Position numbers and translations under genes: made by a program. The notes beneath the pieces were generated by a model, which saw only the letters and a program-made list of their open reading frames with translations, made no database searches and was not told where the DNA came from. A DNA stretch of 64,000 nucleotides from Massilia mucilaginosa (GTDB taxonomy: Bacteria > Pseudomonadota > Gammaproteobacteria > Burkholderiales > Burkholderiaceae_D): positions 62,001 through 126,000 of the forward strand of contig NZ_WHJH01000013.1 of the NCBI RefSeq assembly GCF_011682145.1, given 5' to 3'. Below, one piece after another: positions 25,025-33,112 of the stretch (positions within the stretch are counted from its first letter, which is position 1; every line of letters begins with the position of its first letter).

Positions 25025-25037
25025 CGTCAGTATCGTC

Positions 25038-25057
25038 ATTCCCGCGCAGGCGGGAAT
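25038..25057. repeat. Dispersed palindromic repeat (ATTCCCGC-N4-GCGGGAAT)
   Basis: A 20-base hairpin in the context CGTCATTCCCGCGCAGGCGG and then GAATCCAAG, the very common short extragenic repeat of beta- and gammaproteobacteria (translates as FPRRRES in one frame). It sits 14 bases after the last AIM24 stop between two convergent genes, where it can act as a bidirectional transcription stop. Confidence 0.7.
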
Positions 25058-25089
25058 CCAAGTAATCACGGCAAACAGGCAAGGCGGCG

Positions 25090-26055
25090 CTACCCGTGCG
25101 CTTGCGCCTGCCCGGCGGGCGGCTGCACCGCATGCATGCGCACCGCCCATACCACGCCCGCCACCAGCAAGACAATCGCCGCTGTTTCCAAGGTCCGTGG
25201 AAACTGGCGGTGATACACGAAGCCGTAGAACAGCGCGAACAGCGTTTCGAACAGGATCAATTGCCCCGACAGGGTCACCGGCACGCGCCGGCTGGCGATA
25301 TTCCACAGGTGGTTGCCGATCACCGAGGCGCCCAGCGCCAGCAGGGCGTTGGTGATCCAGAACACCGTCCAGTTGCGCCCGCTTGCCGCGCCCGCCGCGC
25401 CGGTGACGTCGCCATGCCAGATGGCAAAGGCGAACGCACCGATCACCAGCGCGATCAGGCCGCTGGCCATGCCGTACAGCGCCGACCATTCCGCGCTGCT
25501 GAAATGGGCATTGCGCTTGAGGAAGCGCGCATTGTCGAGTCCGTACCAGCTCCAGCACAGCAGGGCGCCGAACGCGCACAGCACCCCGAGCAGGGTGGCG
25601 CCGGGACTGGCGCCGCTGGCGCGCGCATGCAGGAACACATCGATATTGATGCAGGCGATGCCGGCGCCGACCACCAGCAGCGGCAGCGCCAGTTGCGACA
25701 TCGGAATGGCGCCATGATCCTTGCGCCCGAGCAGAGTGAGGGTGATCGGCAGCAAGCCGATGATAAGCGAGGTCGGGGCCACCCCGGCCAGCTTGACGCC
25801 GAGCGCCAGCAGCATGTAGTAGACGATGTTGCCGGCCAGCGCATGGCGCACCAGCGCGCCGCAGTCGCCGCGGTCGAGCCGTGCCAGCAGGCCGCGCAGG
25901 CGCGGCAGCATCAGCCCGGTGGCAATCGCCCCGTAGGCGATGTAGCGGCCCACGGCCAGCTCGACCGGCGAAAACGCCGCCAGCAGCTCCGGCATGATGA
26001 ACACCATGCCCCACATTGCGCCGGCCAGCAGGCCGCACAGTACACCAGTCCACAT
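25090..26055 (-). CDS. EamA/DMT-superfamily transporter
   Basis: About 321 residues in two EamA halves with some ten membrane helices (GVLCGLLAGAMWGMVFIMP at the start, GVLCAFGALLCWSWYGLDN at the beginning of the second half, AAIVLLVAGVVWAVR at the end). The substrate is unknown; relatives export amino acids, nucleotides or drugs. The ATG at 26055 is chosen because family members begin directly with the first helix. An in-frame ATG at 26124 would add 23 polar residues and has no better ribosome site. It ends facing the AIM24 cluster. Confidence 0.8.
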   Translation of the reverse strand: MWTGVLCGLLAGAMWGMVFIMPELLAAFSPVELAVGRYIAYGAIATGLMLPRLRGLLARLDRGDCGALVRHALAGNIVYYMLLALGVKLAGVAPTSLIIGLLPITLTLLGRKDHGAIPMSQLALPLLVVGAGIACINIDVFLHARASGASPGATLLGVLCAFGALLCWSWYGLDNARFLKRNAHFSSAEWSALYGMASGLIALVIGAFAFAIWHGDVTGAAGAASGRNWTVFWITNALLALGASVIGNHLWNIASRRVPVTLSGQLILFETLFALFYGFVYHRQFPRTLETAAIVLLVAGVVWAVRMHAVQPPAGQAQAHG

Positions 26056-26222
26056 CGATTTATTCTCGCCACATATTAGGGAAATGTTGTTCTCATCGCT
26101 TTTCAGTGCAACCTGAGCTGACATTTTCGGCCTGACATTGCGGCCCAGGTTTTGACCTCGACATCAGACGCGGGCGTTGCGAAATCAGCCGGCCCAGAGT
26201 GCTTTTGCCCTGTTCGCCGCGC

Positions 26223-26561
26223 TTAACAAGCAACTTGGGTGTGTTGTTGACCGAGGTAGCTGCGGGCCAGGACCAAGTTAGCGAAAGCAAACAGGGTCAA
26301 GCGCTGCGCCTTGTTGCTGGACAGGCCGCGATAGCGCGTTTTGCGATGTTTGAACAGGCACTATACGCCATGGAAGCAGTGCTCAACCTTGGCGCCCGCG
26401 GTGGCCTTCGCGTGTTCCAGTTTGTCTTTGGCGCGACCCAGCGGATTTTTGCCGGCGCGTGAACAAATCCGCGCTGAGCTGGGCGACATTCCACGCAAAG
26501 AGCCAGACGGGCCGGCGCTCCTGTTTATCGCGTTGTCGACAGTGTCGGCACGCATCGCCAC
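26223..26561 (-). pseudogene. Remnant of an IS5-family transposase
   Basis: The minus strand encodes the C-terminal end of an IS5-type DDE transposase: NPLGRAKDKLEHAKA, GAKVEHCFHGV, an in-frame TAG, then CLFKHRKTRYRGL and SSNKAQRLTLFAFANLVLA, ending at a TAA at 26225-26223. The Glu of VEH is the catalytic E. The TAG replaces the position where relatives read Lys (FHVIK or similar), one base from AAG. Upstream of NPLGRAK the frame cannot be aligned, so more damage or deletion is present, and I found no matching terminal inverted repeats. It is an inactive fragment at the edge of a lower-GC patch. Confidence 0.65.
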
Positions 26562-26737
26562 GGTCGCGTGGATTGCGAGTGCGCGTGAGACCTGGTGGTG
26601 ATCGGTGGCGCCTTGGAGCCTGTCTCAGTAGACCGGAGTCGCTTCTGGCGCGCCTGGCAAGCGAGTGCCGCGTTGTTCGTCGTTGCATGGCCAGCCATGC
26701 GGCCTCCTCGGCGTGCCATGCATCACCACCAGCTTCC

Positions 26738-26755
26738 CCCTATCTACTGAGATAG
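26738..26755. terminator. Hairpin CCTATCT-ACTG-AGATAGG after the orphan gene
   Basis: Perfect 7-bp arms with a 4-base loop, 4 bases past the stop of the leftward orphan gene. There is no T-run on that strand, so termination would be Rho-assisted or the stem may be a mobile-element end. Confidence 0.4.
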
Positions 26756-26759
26756 GCGC

Positions 26760-27539
26760 TTAGCTGCCACTGGTCTCGGTTTTCCAAGTGGCGGCGGTTT
26801 CCTGCGTGGCAGGGTGATATTTTTTTGTGTTTCCGTCCAATCTCGTGAGTAAGCCTGCGAGACTGTTGCGTAACATGGCGTAGTTGCCCAGCACCTGCGA
26901 TACGTTGGCTCTGGCGCGGGTGGCGGCGGCGTTCCCGTTTCCGCGCAGGTCTCGTATATAGGTAGTAGCGGCGGCCAGCGATATTGCGGTGTGCCGTACA
27001 TTAGCTGGGTTGGCTCTGCGCTCGGCAGTGGGAGTGACAAGATAGAAAGCGAGCGCGTCACTATCGACCAAGTGGTCCATCAGGTTGTCGAAGTCCGCAA
27101 GCACGGCGCGTTTCCATGCGTGTGTGGCGCCGCCGATTTTGCGGCTTTCCACACCAGCTTCAAATCCAGTACATACGATCTCACAAAGACGCCACTGGAG
27201 CCGGGCGGAGTAACCACCAAACATATGGGAATGCTCATCTGGCTCGGGAGCGCCAGTACGCTGTACAATTGGCGGCGTAGCACTATGCCCAAGATCAACC
27301 CCGTTCAATTCGCGCCACAGGGAGGCAAGAACAGAATCGTAAGCTTGCAATCGCTGCTGCCACAGCGCTCCACCGCCGAAAATGTGCTGCATGGCTGTCC
27401 CGATCGCTCCCATAATGTCGCCGAATAGGTGATCGCCCTGAGCCGGCGCGAGTGAACCCGCAGCGTTTGCCAAAGGCACGTTAGGGAGCCCACCGCCATT
27501 GGATGGATTGCGGAAGGTATTGTGCCGGATCAGAGGCAT
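26760..27539 (-). CDS. Orphan protein of unknown function in a lower-GC patch
   Basis: 259 residues from the ATG at 27539, which has AGGAG upstream. The first ~45 residues are Asn/Gly/Pro-rich and likely disordered (MPLIRHNTFRNPSNGGGLPN). The remainder is soluble and mostly helical (WRLCEIVCTGFEAGVE, AVLADFDNLMDHLVDSDALAF, RARANVSQVLGNYAMLRNSL). No signal peptide or membrane segment. I recognise no family. GC is visibly lower than in the flanking genes, and the codon choice is mixed, suggesting acquisition. With the transposase remnant just downstream it marks a small island. A secreted-effector or toxin-related role is possible from the disordered N-terminus, but that is a guess. Confidence 0.65.
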   Translation of the reverse strand: MPLIRHNTFRNPSNGGGLPNVPLANAAGSLAPAQGDHLFGDIMGAIGTAMQHIFGGGALWQQRLQAYDSVLASLWRELNGVDLGHSATPPIVQRTGAPEPDEHSHMFGGYSARLQWRLCEIVCTGFEAGVESRKIGGATHAWKRAVLADFDNLMDHLVDSDALAFYLVTPTAERRANPANVRHTAISLAAATTYIRDLRGNGNAAATRARANVSQVLGNYAMLRNSLAGLLTRLDGNTKKYHPATQETAATWKTETSGS

Positions 27540-27649
27540 GTTAATCACTCCTGGTTGTATATATTTGCGAGTATCTCTAAAGGGGAGGGCTGAAACATTG
27601 CACTCAGGCCACTTCCGAGAGTGTAACATGAGGCTTAATGAAACATTGA

Positions 27650-27978
27650 TCAATTTTCCACAAATCCATGTCGGTCGCTTTCAAGACCTGCGACCATAAC
27701 GGCATCCGACACCACCGTCGAGTTGCTCAAGCAGAAGAGCATTTCCTCCTCGAATACGCCGATCCGAAGGTGGCATGCGCCTTGGACGGTATCGCGTTCG
27801 CGCCAGGCGCTATGGCGGCCAATTGCAGAGCCTGCCAAGCAGCACACGGCAACCCAGCACCTGAAGGTGGATTCATCGCGCGAGAATACAATCCAGCTCC
27901 CCAAGCCGAACAACAAGCCGGTCACGCCGCCGTAGACTATATGCGTGGTATTGTTGGCCGGATCGGCAGCGGGGGGCG
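27650..27978 (-). other. Gap between orphan gene and ABC ATPase; possible decayed membrane ORF
   Basis: The 439 bases from 27540 to 27978 hold no gene I can support fully. On the minus strand an open frame ending at 27650 encodes two hydrophobic stretches (GVTGLLFGLGSWIVF and CWVAVCCLAGSAIG) and a soluble tail, but it lacks an ATG with a ribosome site and its frame runs back into the ATPase gene. It could be the remains of a small membrane protein. The DNA next to the orphan gene (27540-27670) is AT-rich and probably carries its promoter. Confidence 0.25.
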
Positions 27979-29097
27979 TCAGTTTGTCTTGTGGCCGGTC
28001 GATGGCGCCTGGCCGTCTGCTGGCGGACAGCGCCTGCCGTTTTCGCCGAACACGTGAATGCGCGCAAGCGGCGCGCCAAGCAGCAGATACTGCCCCACCT
28101 CCCAGTTCGCGTCCGGGTCGGCCCGCACCACCACCTGCTCGGCGCTGCCCGCCACTGTGGCGTACAGATACGTTCCTTCGCCCAGCCGTTCGACCGCGAA
28201 CACGGTCGCCGGAATGCCGTCGGCGACATGCGGCGCGATGTGCTCCGGGCGCATGCCCAGGGTGACGCGCGCGCCCGGCGCCATTCTCTCGGCCACGCAC
28301 ACCATCAACTGGGTGCCGCCCGTCAGCGCCACCACGGCTTGTCCCGCGTTCCACTGGCGGATCTCGCCGCCTAAAAAATTCATCGGCGGCGCGCCCAGGA
28401 AGCCGGCCACGAACAGATTGTCGGGCCGGTGATACAGTTCAAGCGGCGCGCCCACCTGTTCCACGCGGCCGGCGCGCAGCACCACGATGCGGTCGGCCAG
28501 GGTCATCGCCTCGACCTGGTCGTGGGTCACATAGATCATGGTGGTGGCCCGGCTGCGGTGCAGCCTGGCCAGCTCGATGCGCATCTGCACCCGCAGCGAT
28601 GCGTCCAGGTTCGACAGCGGTTCGTCGAACAGGAACACGGCCGGCTGGCGCACGATGGCGCGTCCGATCGCCACCCGCTGGCGCTGGCCGCCCGACAATT
28701 CCTTGGGACGGCGCTCGAGCAGCGCCTCGATCTGCAAGGTCTGCGCGGCCTTGCGCACAGCCTCGTCGATCTGCGACTTGCGCTTGCCCGCCAGTTTCAG
28801 GGCGAACGCCATGTTCTCGTACACCGTCATGTGCGGATACAGCGCGTAACTCTGGAACACCATGGCCAGCCCGCGCTGCGCCGGCGGCACGTCGTTCACG
28901 CGCGCGCCGTCGATCAGGATGTCGCCGCCGTCGATGTCTTCCAGCCCGCAGATGGCGCGCAGCAGGGTCGACTTGCCGCAGCCGGACGGCCCGACGAAGA
29001 CCACGAACTCGCCATCTCCGATATCGAGATCGATCCCGTGCAGCACCGGCTGCGCGCCATACGACTTGCGTATGCCTGTGAGCTGGACCCGGGCCAT
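27979..29097 (-). CDS. Sugar ABC transporter ATPase (UgpC/MsmK/MalK type)
   Basis: 372 residues. Nucleotide-binding domain: Walker A GPSGCGKST (36-44), signature LSGGQ (134-138), Walker B VFLFDEPLSNLDA and the switch His in YVTHDQ. A C-terminal ~130-residue OB-fold regulatory region follows (MNFLGGEI, GMRPEHIAPH), as in MalK-type subunits of carbohydrate importers. It starts one base after the GH94 stop, so it is cotranscribed with that phosphorylase. The cognate binding protein and permeases are in the opposite arm (38483-41459), which contains no ATPase of its own; this subunit almost certainly completes that transporter. The terminal residues after HVFGENGRR look like added low-complexity sequence next to the island. 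Confidence 0.93.
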   Translation of the reverse strand: MARVQLTGIRKSYGAQPVLHGIDLDIGDGEFVVFVGPSGCGKSTLLRAICGLEDIDGGDILIDGARVNDVPPAQRGLAMVFQSYALYPHMTVYENMAFALKLAGKRKSQIDEAVRKAAQTLQIEALLERRPKELSGGQRQRVAIGRAIVRQPAVFLFDEPLSNLDASLRVQMRIELARLHRSRATTMIYVTHDQVEAMTLADRIVVLRAGRVEQVGAPLELYHRPDNLFVAGFLGAPPMNFLGGEIRQWNAGQAVVALTGGTQLMVCVAERMAPGARVTLGMRPEHIAPHVADGIPATVFAVERLGEGTYLYATVAGSAEQVVVRADPDANWEVGQYLLLGAPLARIHVFGENGRRCPPADGQAPSTGHKTN

Positions 29098-29098
29098 C

Positions 29099-32000
29099 TC
29101 AGGCCGCGCGCAGCACGACGACCACGCGGTGCTGCGCGCCGTCGGCCTTCATCGGGATCATGGCCGCGCCGTCCACGATCGGCGCTTGCTGGCCGTCGAG
29201 CGAGGCGGCCACCACCAGCGAGCCGTCGCCGATGGCATCGTTGATCACTTCGATGTGGTAACTGGTGGCGCCGTCCGGCAGGCGGTAGCGGATGCCAAAG
29301 CGCGGCCACGCGGCCGGCACCACGGGCTTCATGCGGATCGCGGCGCCGCCTTCGAGCGTGAAGCCGAGCACCGATTCAAGCGCCACCCGGAAAGCCCAGC
29401 CGGCCGAGCCGGTGTACCAGGTCCAGCCGCCGCGCCCCACGTGCGGATCGGCGCCGTAGATGTCGGCCGCGATCACATACGGTTCGACCTGATAGCGCGC
29501 CACCGCTTCGGGCGTCAGCGCATGGCTGATGGGACTGAGCATTTCGAGCAGCTGCGCGGCGCGTTCGTTGCGGCCCGCTTCGGCCAGCGCGCGCACCGCC
29601 CAGCAGGCCGCGTGCGTGTACTGGCCGCCGTTTTCGCGCACGCCCGCCACGTAACCCTTGATGTAGCCGGGGTCCTGCGCGGTGTGCACGAAGGGCGGCG
29701 TGAGCAGGCGGATCAAGCCATCCGCGTCCGACACCAGCCGTTCTTCCATGGCGTCGAGCGCCATCCGCGCGCGGTCAAGCGGCGCCGCGCCCGAGATCAC
29801 CGACCAGGCCTGGGCCAGCGCGTCGATCTGGCATTCGTCGCTCTCGCTCGATCCCATCACCGCGCCGTTGTCGTAAAACGCGCGCCGGTACCACTGGCCA
29901 TCCCAGCCTTCGCCATTGAGCACCACGGCCAGATGCTCGCGGTAGGCGCTGTAGGCGCTAATGCGGGCGCTGTCGCCGCGCCGCTCGCACACCGGCAAAA
30001 AGTCGCCGATGATGCGGAACAGGAAAAAGCCCATCCATACGCTCTCGCCGCGGCCTTCGCGTCCGACCCGGCTCATGCCGTCGTTCCAGTCGCCGGTGCC
30101 CATCAGCGGCAGGCCATGCGCCCCTTTCGTCAGCGAGCGGTCCAGCGCGCGGCAGCAATGCTCGTACACGTCGGCGCTGGTGCCGGCCGGTTCCGGGTGC
30201 AGGAAGACTTCGTCCTCGCCATCTTCCAGCTGCGGCGCGCTCAGGAAACCTTCGACTTCATCGAGCACGCTCCAGTCGCCGGTGGACTTGAGGTAAAAGG
30301 CGGTGATGTAGGGTAGCCACAGCAGGTCGTCAGAGAAGCGCGTGCGCAGCCCCTTTTCCAGCGGGGCCGGGTGCCACCAGTGCAGCACGTCGCCTTCGGT
30401 GAACTGGTGCGCCGCGTGCAGGCAGATCTGCTTGCGGGTCATTTCGGGCAGGGTGTAGATCAGGGCACTGGCGTCCTGCAGCTGGTCGCGGTAGCCGATC
30501 GCGCCACCCGACTGATAGAAGGCCGAGCGGCCCCAGATGCGGCAGCTCAGGTTCTGGTAGGCCAGCCAGCCGTTGACCATCAGGTCGATCGCCGGCACCG
30601 GCGTGTCGATCTCGATGGCGCCGACGGTGTCGAGCCAGAACTGGCGTACCTCGGCCAGCGCCTGTTCGACCGCCGCGCTGGCGCGATAGCGCCGCACCAG
30701 CGCCTGCGCATCGTCGGCGCAGGTGGTTTCGCCCAGCAGCACGGCGAATTCGACCTCTTCGCCGGGAGCGATGGTCAGGCGCGCCTGGAACGCGGCGCAG
30801 GGGTCGAGGCCGGGGCCGGTGCGCCCGTCCAGGCGCGCTTCGCCCAGCGCCGCCGGCCGCGCGCTGGTGCCCTGGGTGCCGATGAAGGCGGCGCGGTCGG
30901 CGCTGTGGAAGCTGGCGCTGGCCGGCGGCGCGATCAGCGCGGCGAAGGTGACGCCGTCGGCGAACGGGCCGGCCATGCGGTTGGTGGCCAGCAGCACGCC
31001 CGCGTCCCAGGTGGTGCAGATGTGCCGTCCGCTGTCGGCCGCGGTGCTGCCCAGTACCAGCTGCTGGTACGAGAACAGCGAGATGGTGCGGCTGCGCGCA
31101 TCGGTATTGCGCAGGCGGATGCGCACGATCTTGAGCGGGTCGTGGCGCGGCACGAACACCGTGCATTCCTGCTCCAGGCCATAGCTGGCGTGGCGGAAGG
31201 TGGTGTATCCGAAGCCGTGCACCGCCTCGTAGCTGGCCGCCGCCGGTGCCGGACCGGGCATGGGCGACCACCAGCTGCCGTCGTCTTCGTCGCGCAGATA
31301 CAGCGCTTCGCCGTGCGGATCGCGCACCGGGTCGTTGAACCAGGGCGTGAGCCGGTGTTCGCGGCTGTTGCGGCTCCAGGTGGTGCCGGCGCCGGTTTCG
31401 CTCACCAGCACGCCCACCTGTTCGTTGGCGATCACATTGGTCCAGGGCAGGGGCGGGCGCGAGAGGCCTTCGGCGCCGTCCCAGGCCAGGCGGATCACAT
31501 ACTCCTTGCCGTCGTTTGAGAAGCCGCCGTCGCCGTTGAAGAAGCGCAGCGGCGCAGGTTCGGCGTCGTCCTGCGCGTGCTTGCGGTGCGGTGGGCGGGG
31601 AGGGCGCAGGATGCTGGCGCGCGGCCCGAATACCGGCAGCTCGCCCTTGACCACCATGCGCGCCTGCGCGGCGACGCGTTCCAGGTCGGCGCTGTCGACC
31701 AGCGCCGGGTCGAGCAGGGTCACCGGGCCTGGCAACGCGGGCCAGTCGGCGTGCGCGCCGACCAGCACCAGGTGCAGCGGCAGGGCCAGCGCATCCCAGT
31801 AGCGCGCCGCGTCGAGCAAGGCTTGCGCGTGCGGGTCGCGCGGGCCGATGGCGGTGACCATACACAGCATGCGGTCCTTGGGCAGGCCGAGGGTATCGGG
31901 CAGGCTGTCGGTGGACAGGCGCGTGTCGCCGGCTGCGCGCAGGGCGCTTTCGCCATACAAAATCGCGGCGGCCAGCGCTTCGGCGTAGGCGCCTTGCTCG

Positions 32001-32881
32001 GCATCGAGCGCCAGCGCGGTGAGCAGCGCGGCGCGGCGCTCGCCCGCCATGCGCGATGCCACCTCCGGTGCCGGCGCGCCGGCCAGCAGGGCCAACGCGG
32101 CATCGCGGTCGGGCGCCGCGCCGAGTGTAAAGACGATGACGGCATTCGCATCCGGTTCGAGCGCCACGTTGCGGCGCAGGCTGAACGATGGATCGAGCAC
32201 GTTGCCGGCGGTGCCGGAGAGCGGCGTGCTTGACGCCAGCGCGGCTGGCGCGGCCAGGCTGCGGCCACGCCCGATGAAGCGTTTGCGGTCGGTCTCGATG
32301 CCGGCGTCCTCGCTGCCGCTGGCGGCGTGCACCAGCCAGATGCAGGCGTCGTCGGCGCCGCGCGGACGGCGCCGCGCCAGCAGCGCGCCGGCCTCGGGAA
32401 CCGACTCGGTCTGCACGAACAGTTTCGAGAATGCCGGGTGCGAGGCTTCGGCGGCGCGCTTGTTGAGCACCACTTCCAGGTAGCTCGTGACTTCGATGCG
32501 GCGCGCGCGCGCGCTAGTGTTGCGCAAGGTGAGTGTGCGCAGTTCGACGTCGGTCTCGGTCGCGACGACAATGTCGAGCCGTGCTTCGATGCCGAGGTGG
32601 CGGCAGGTCAGCCACGCGCCGCCATCGTCGCCGCCGAAGCCATGGCGAGCGCCGGCCGCCGCGCAGGGCTGGGCGCCGACCGACCAGAACTCGCCGCTGT
32701 CGATGTCGCGCAGGTAGATGAAGTAACCGTCGCCGTCTTCCACCGGGTCGCCCTGCCAGCGCGTCAGCGCGTGCCCGCCCAGGTCCGTGGCGCCGGTGCC
32801 GGCGGCCGTGACGAGCACCCGCAGATGGCCGTTGGAGAGGAAGCGGGCGCCGGCGGCGGGACTGAATGGGATCGGAGTCAT
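29099..32881 (-). CDS. GH94 glycoside phosphorylase, 1,2-beta-oligoglucan phosphorylase-like
   Basis: 1260 residues. It matches the C-terminal phosphorylase-like region of cyclic beta-1,2-glucan synthases without the glycosyltransferase part. A first beta-sandwich module spans about 1-300, a linker follows, and a second sandwich starts near 440 (RFFNGDGGFSNDGKEYVIRL, then PWTNVIANEQVG and TTWSRNSREHRLTPWFNDP). An alpha-barrel catalytic domain comes next with HQFTEGDVLHWWHP and MGTGDWNDGMSRVG, the latter carrying the GH94 catalytic Asp near residue 930. No signal peptide, so it is cytoplasmic. The best-known free enzymes of this shape split sophoro-oligosaccharides with phosphate to glucose 1-phosphate. 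Cellobiose or laminaribiose phosphorylase is less likely because those are ~800 residues with one sandwich. The neighbouring GH144 gene points to the same substrate. Confidence 0.85.
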   Translation of the reverse strand: MTPIPFSPAAGARFLSNGHLRVLVTAAGTGATDLGGHALTRWQGDPVEDGDGYFIYLRDIDSGEFWSVGAQPCAAAGARHGFGGDDGGAWLTCRHLGIEARLDIVVATETDVELRTLTLRNTSARARRIEVTSYLEVVLNKRAAEASHPAFSKLFVQTESVPEAGALLARRRPRGADDACIWLVHAASGSEDAGIETDRKRFIGRGRSLAAPAALASSTPLSGTAGNVLDPSFSLRRNVALEPDANAVIVFTLGAAPDRDAALALLAGAPAPEVASRMAGERRAALLTALALDAEQGAYAEALAAAILYGESALRAAGDTRLSTDSLPDTLGLPKDRMLCMVTAIGPRDPHAQALLDAARYWDALALPLHLVLVGAHADWPALPGPVTLLDPALVDSADLERVAAQARMVVKGELPVFGPRASILRPPRPPHRKHAQDDAEPAPLRFFNGDGGFSNDGKEYVIRLAWDGAEGLSRPPLPWTNVIANEQVGVLVSETGAGTTWSRNSREHRLTPWFNDPVRDPHGEALYLRDEDDGSWWSPMPGPAPAAASYEAVHGFGYTTFRHASYGLEQECTVFVPRHDPLKIVRIRLRNTDARSRTISLFSYQQLVLGSTAADSGRHICTTWDAGVLLATNRMAGPFADGVTFAALIAPPASASFHSADRAAFIGTQGTSARPAALGEARLDGRTGPGLDPCAAFQARLTIAPGEEVEFAVLLGETTCADDAQALVRRYRASAAVEQALAEVRQFWLDTVGAIEIDTPVPAIDLMVNGWLAYQNLSCRIWGRSAFYQSGGAIGYRDQLQDASALIYTLPEMTRKQICLHAAHQFTEGDVLHWWHPAPLEKGLRTRFSDDLLWLPYITAFYLKSTGDWSVLDEVEGFLSAPQLEDGEDEVFLHPEPAGTSADVYEHCCRALDRSLTKGAHGLPLMGTGDWNDGMSRVGREGRGESVWMGFFLFRIIGDFLPVCERRGDSARISAYSAYREHLAVVLNGEGWDGQWYRRAFYDNGAVMGSSESDECQIDALAQAWSVISGAAPLDRARMALDAMEERLVSDADGLIRLLTPPFVHTAQDPGYIKGYVAGVRENGGQYTHAACWAVRALAEAGRNERAAQLLEMLSPISHALTPEAVARYQVEPYVIAADIYGADPHVGRGGWTWYTGSAGWAFRVALESVLGFTLEGGAAIRMKPVVPAAWPRFGIRYRLPDGATSYHIEVINDAIGDGSLVVAASLDGQQAPIVDGAAMIPMKADGAQHRVVVVLRAA

Positions 32882-32917
32882 GGGCAGGGTACAGTGGTTT
32901 GCAGTGGAGACGGCGCA

Positions 32918-32933
32918 ATGTAAGCGGTTACAT
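32918..32933. promoter_or_regulatory. LacI-family operator 1 (ATGTAA-GCGG-TTACAT)
   Basis: Perfect 6-bp arms around a CG-containing centre, the classic LacI-family layout. It lies directly downstream of the leftward -10 and so covers the GH94 transcription start. A partial second copy lies at 33061-33076. Confidence 0.7.
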
Positions 32934-32934
32934 C

Positions 32935-32964
32935 ATAATAAATTTTACATGACATCTTTGTCAA
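32935..32964 (-). promoter_or_regulatory. Leftward promoter for the GH94-ATPase operon
   Basis: Minus-strand TTGACA (complement of 32959-32964), 18 bases, TATTAT (complement of 32935-32940): a near-consensus sigma-70 promoter. The -35 overlaps a TGACA-TCTT-TGTCA inverted repeat at 32950-32963. Confidence 0.6.
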
Positions 32965-33041
32965 AAAAGTAAAATTTCGACCAAAAGTCGTGCATTTTTT
33001 GGTGAAAAATTTACAAAAAAACCACGGTGCGCTGAGCTCGA

Positions 33042-33069
33042 TTGCGGTACATTAGAAAAAATGTAATCG
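33042..33069 (+). promoter_or_regulatory. Rightward promoter for the lacI-TonB receptor arm
   Basis: TTGCGG (33042-33047), 16 bases, TAATCG (33064-33069). The -10 lies inside operator 2, so bound regulator would block it. The AT-rich stretch 32934-33060 separates the two promoters. Confidence 0.45.
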
Positions 33070-33076
33070 GTTACCG
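33061..33076. promoter_or_regulatory. LacI-family operator 2 (ATGTAA-TCGG-TTACCG)
   Basis: Same half-site ATGTAA as operator 1 with a partly degenerate right arm (TTACCG for TTACAT). The centres of the two sites are 143 bases apart, which would allow looping or independent control of each arm. Confidence 0.6.
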
Positions 33077-33112
33077 CGGTTTATGCGGGAGGGGTGAAAG
33101 CGTGGTGTCTTT

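Noticed and set aside
27668-28057. A plus-strand open frame in the gap beside the ABC ATPase
   Set aside because: It runs antisense into the ATPase gene, lacks a ribosome site and shows no domain.
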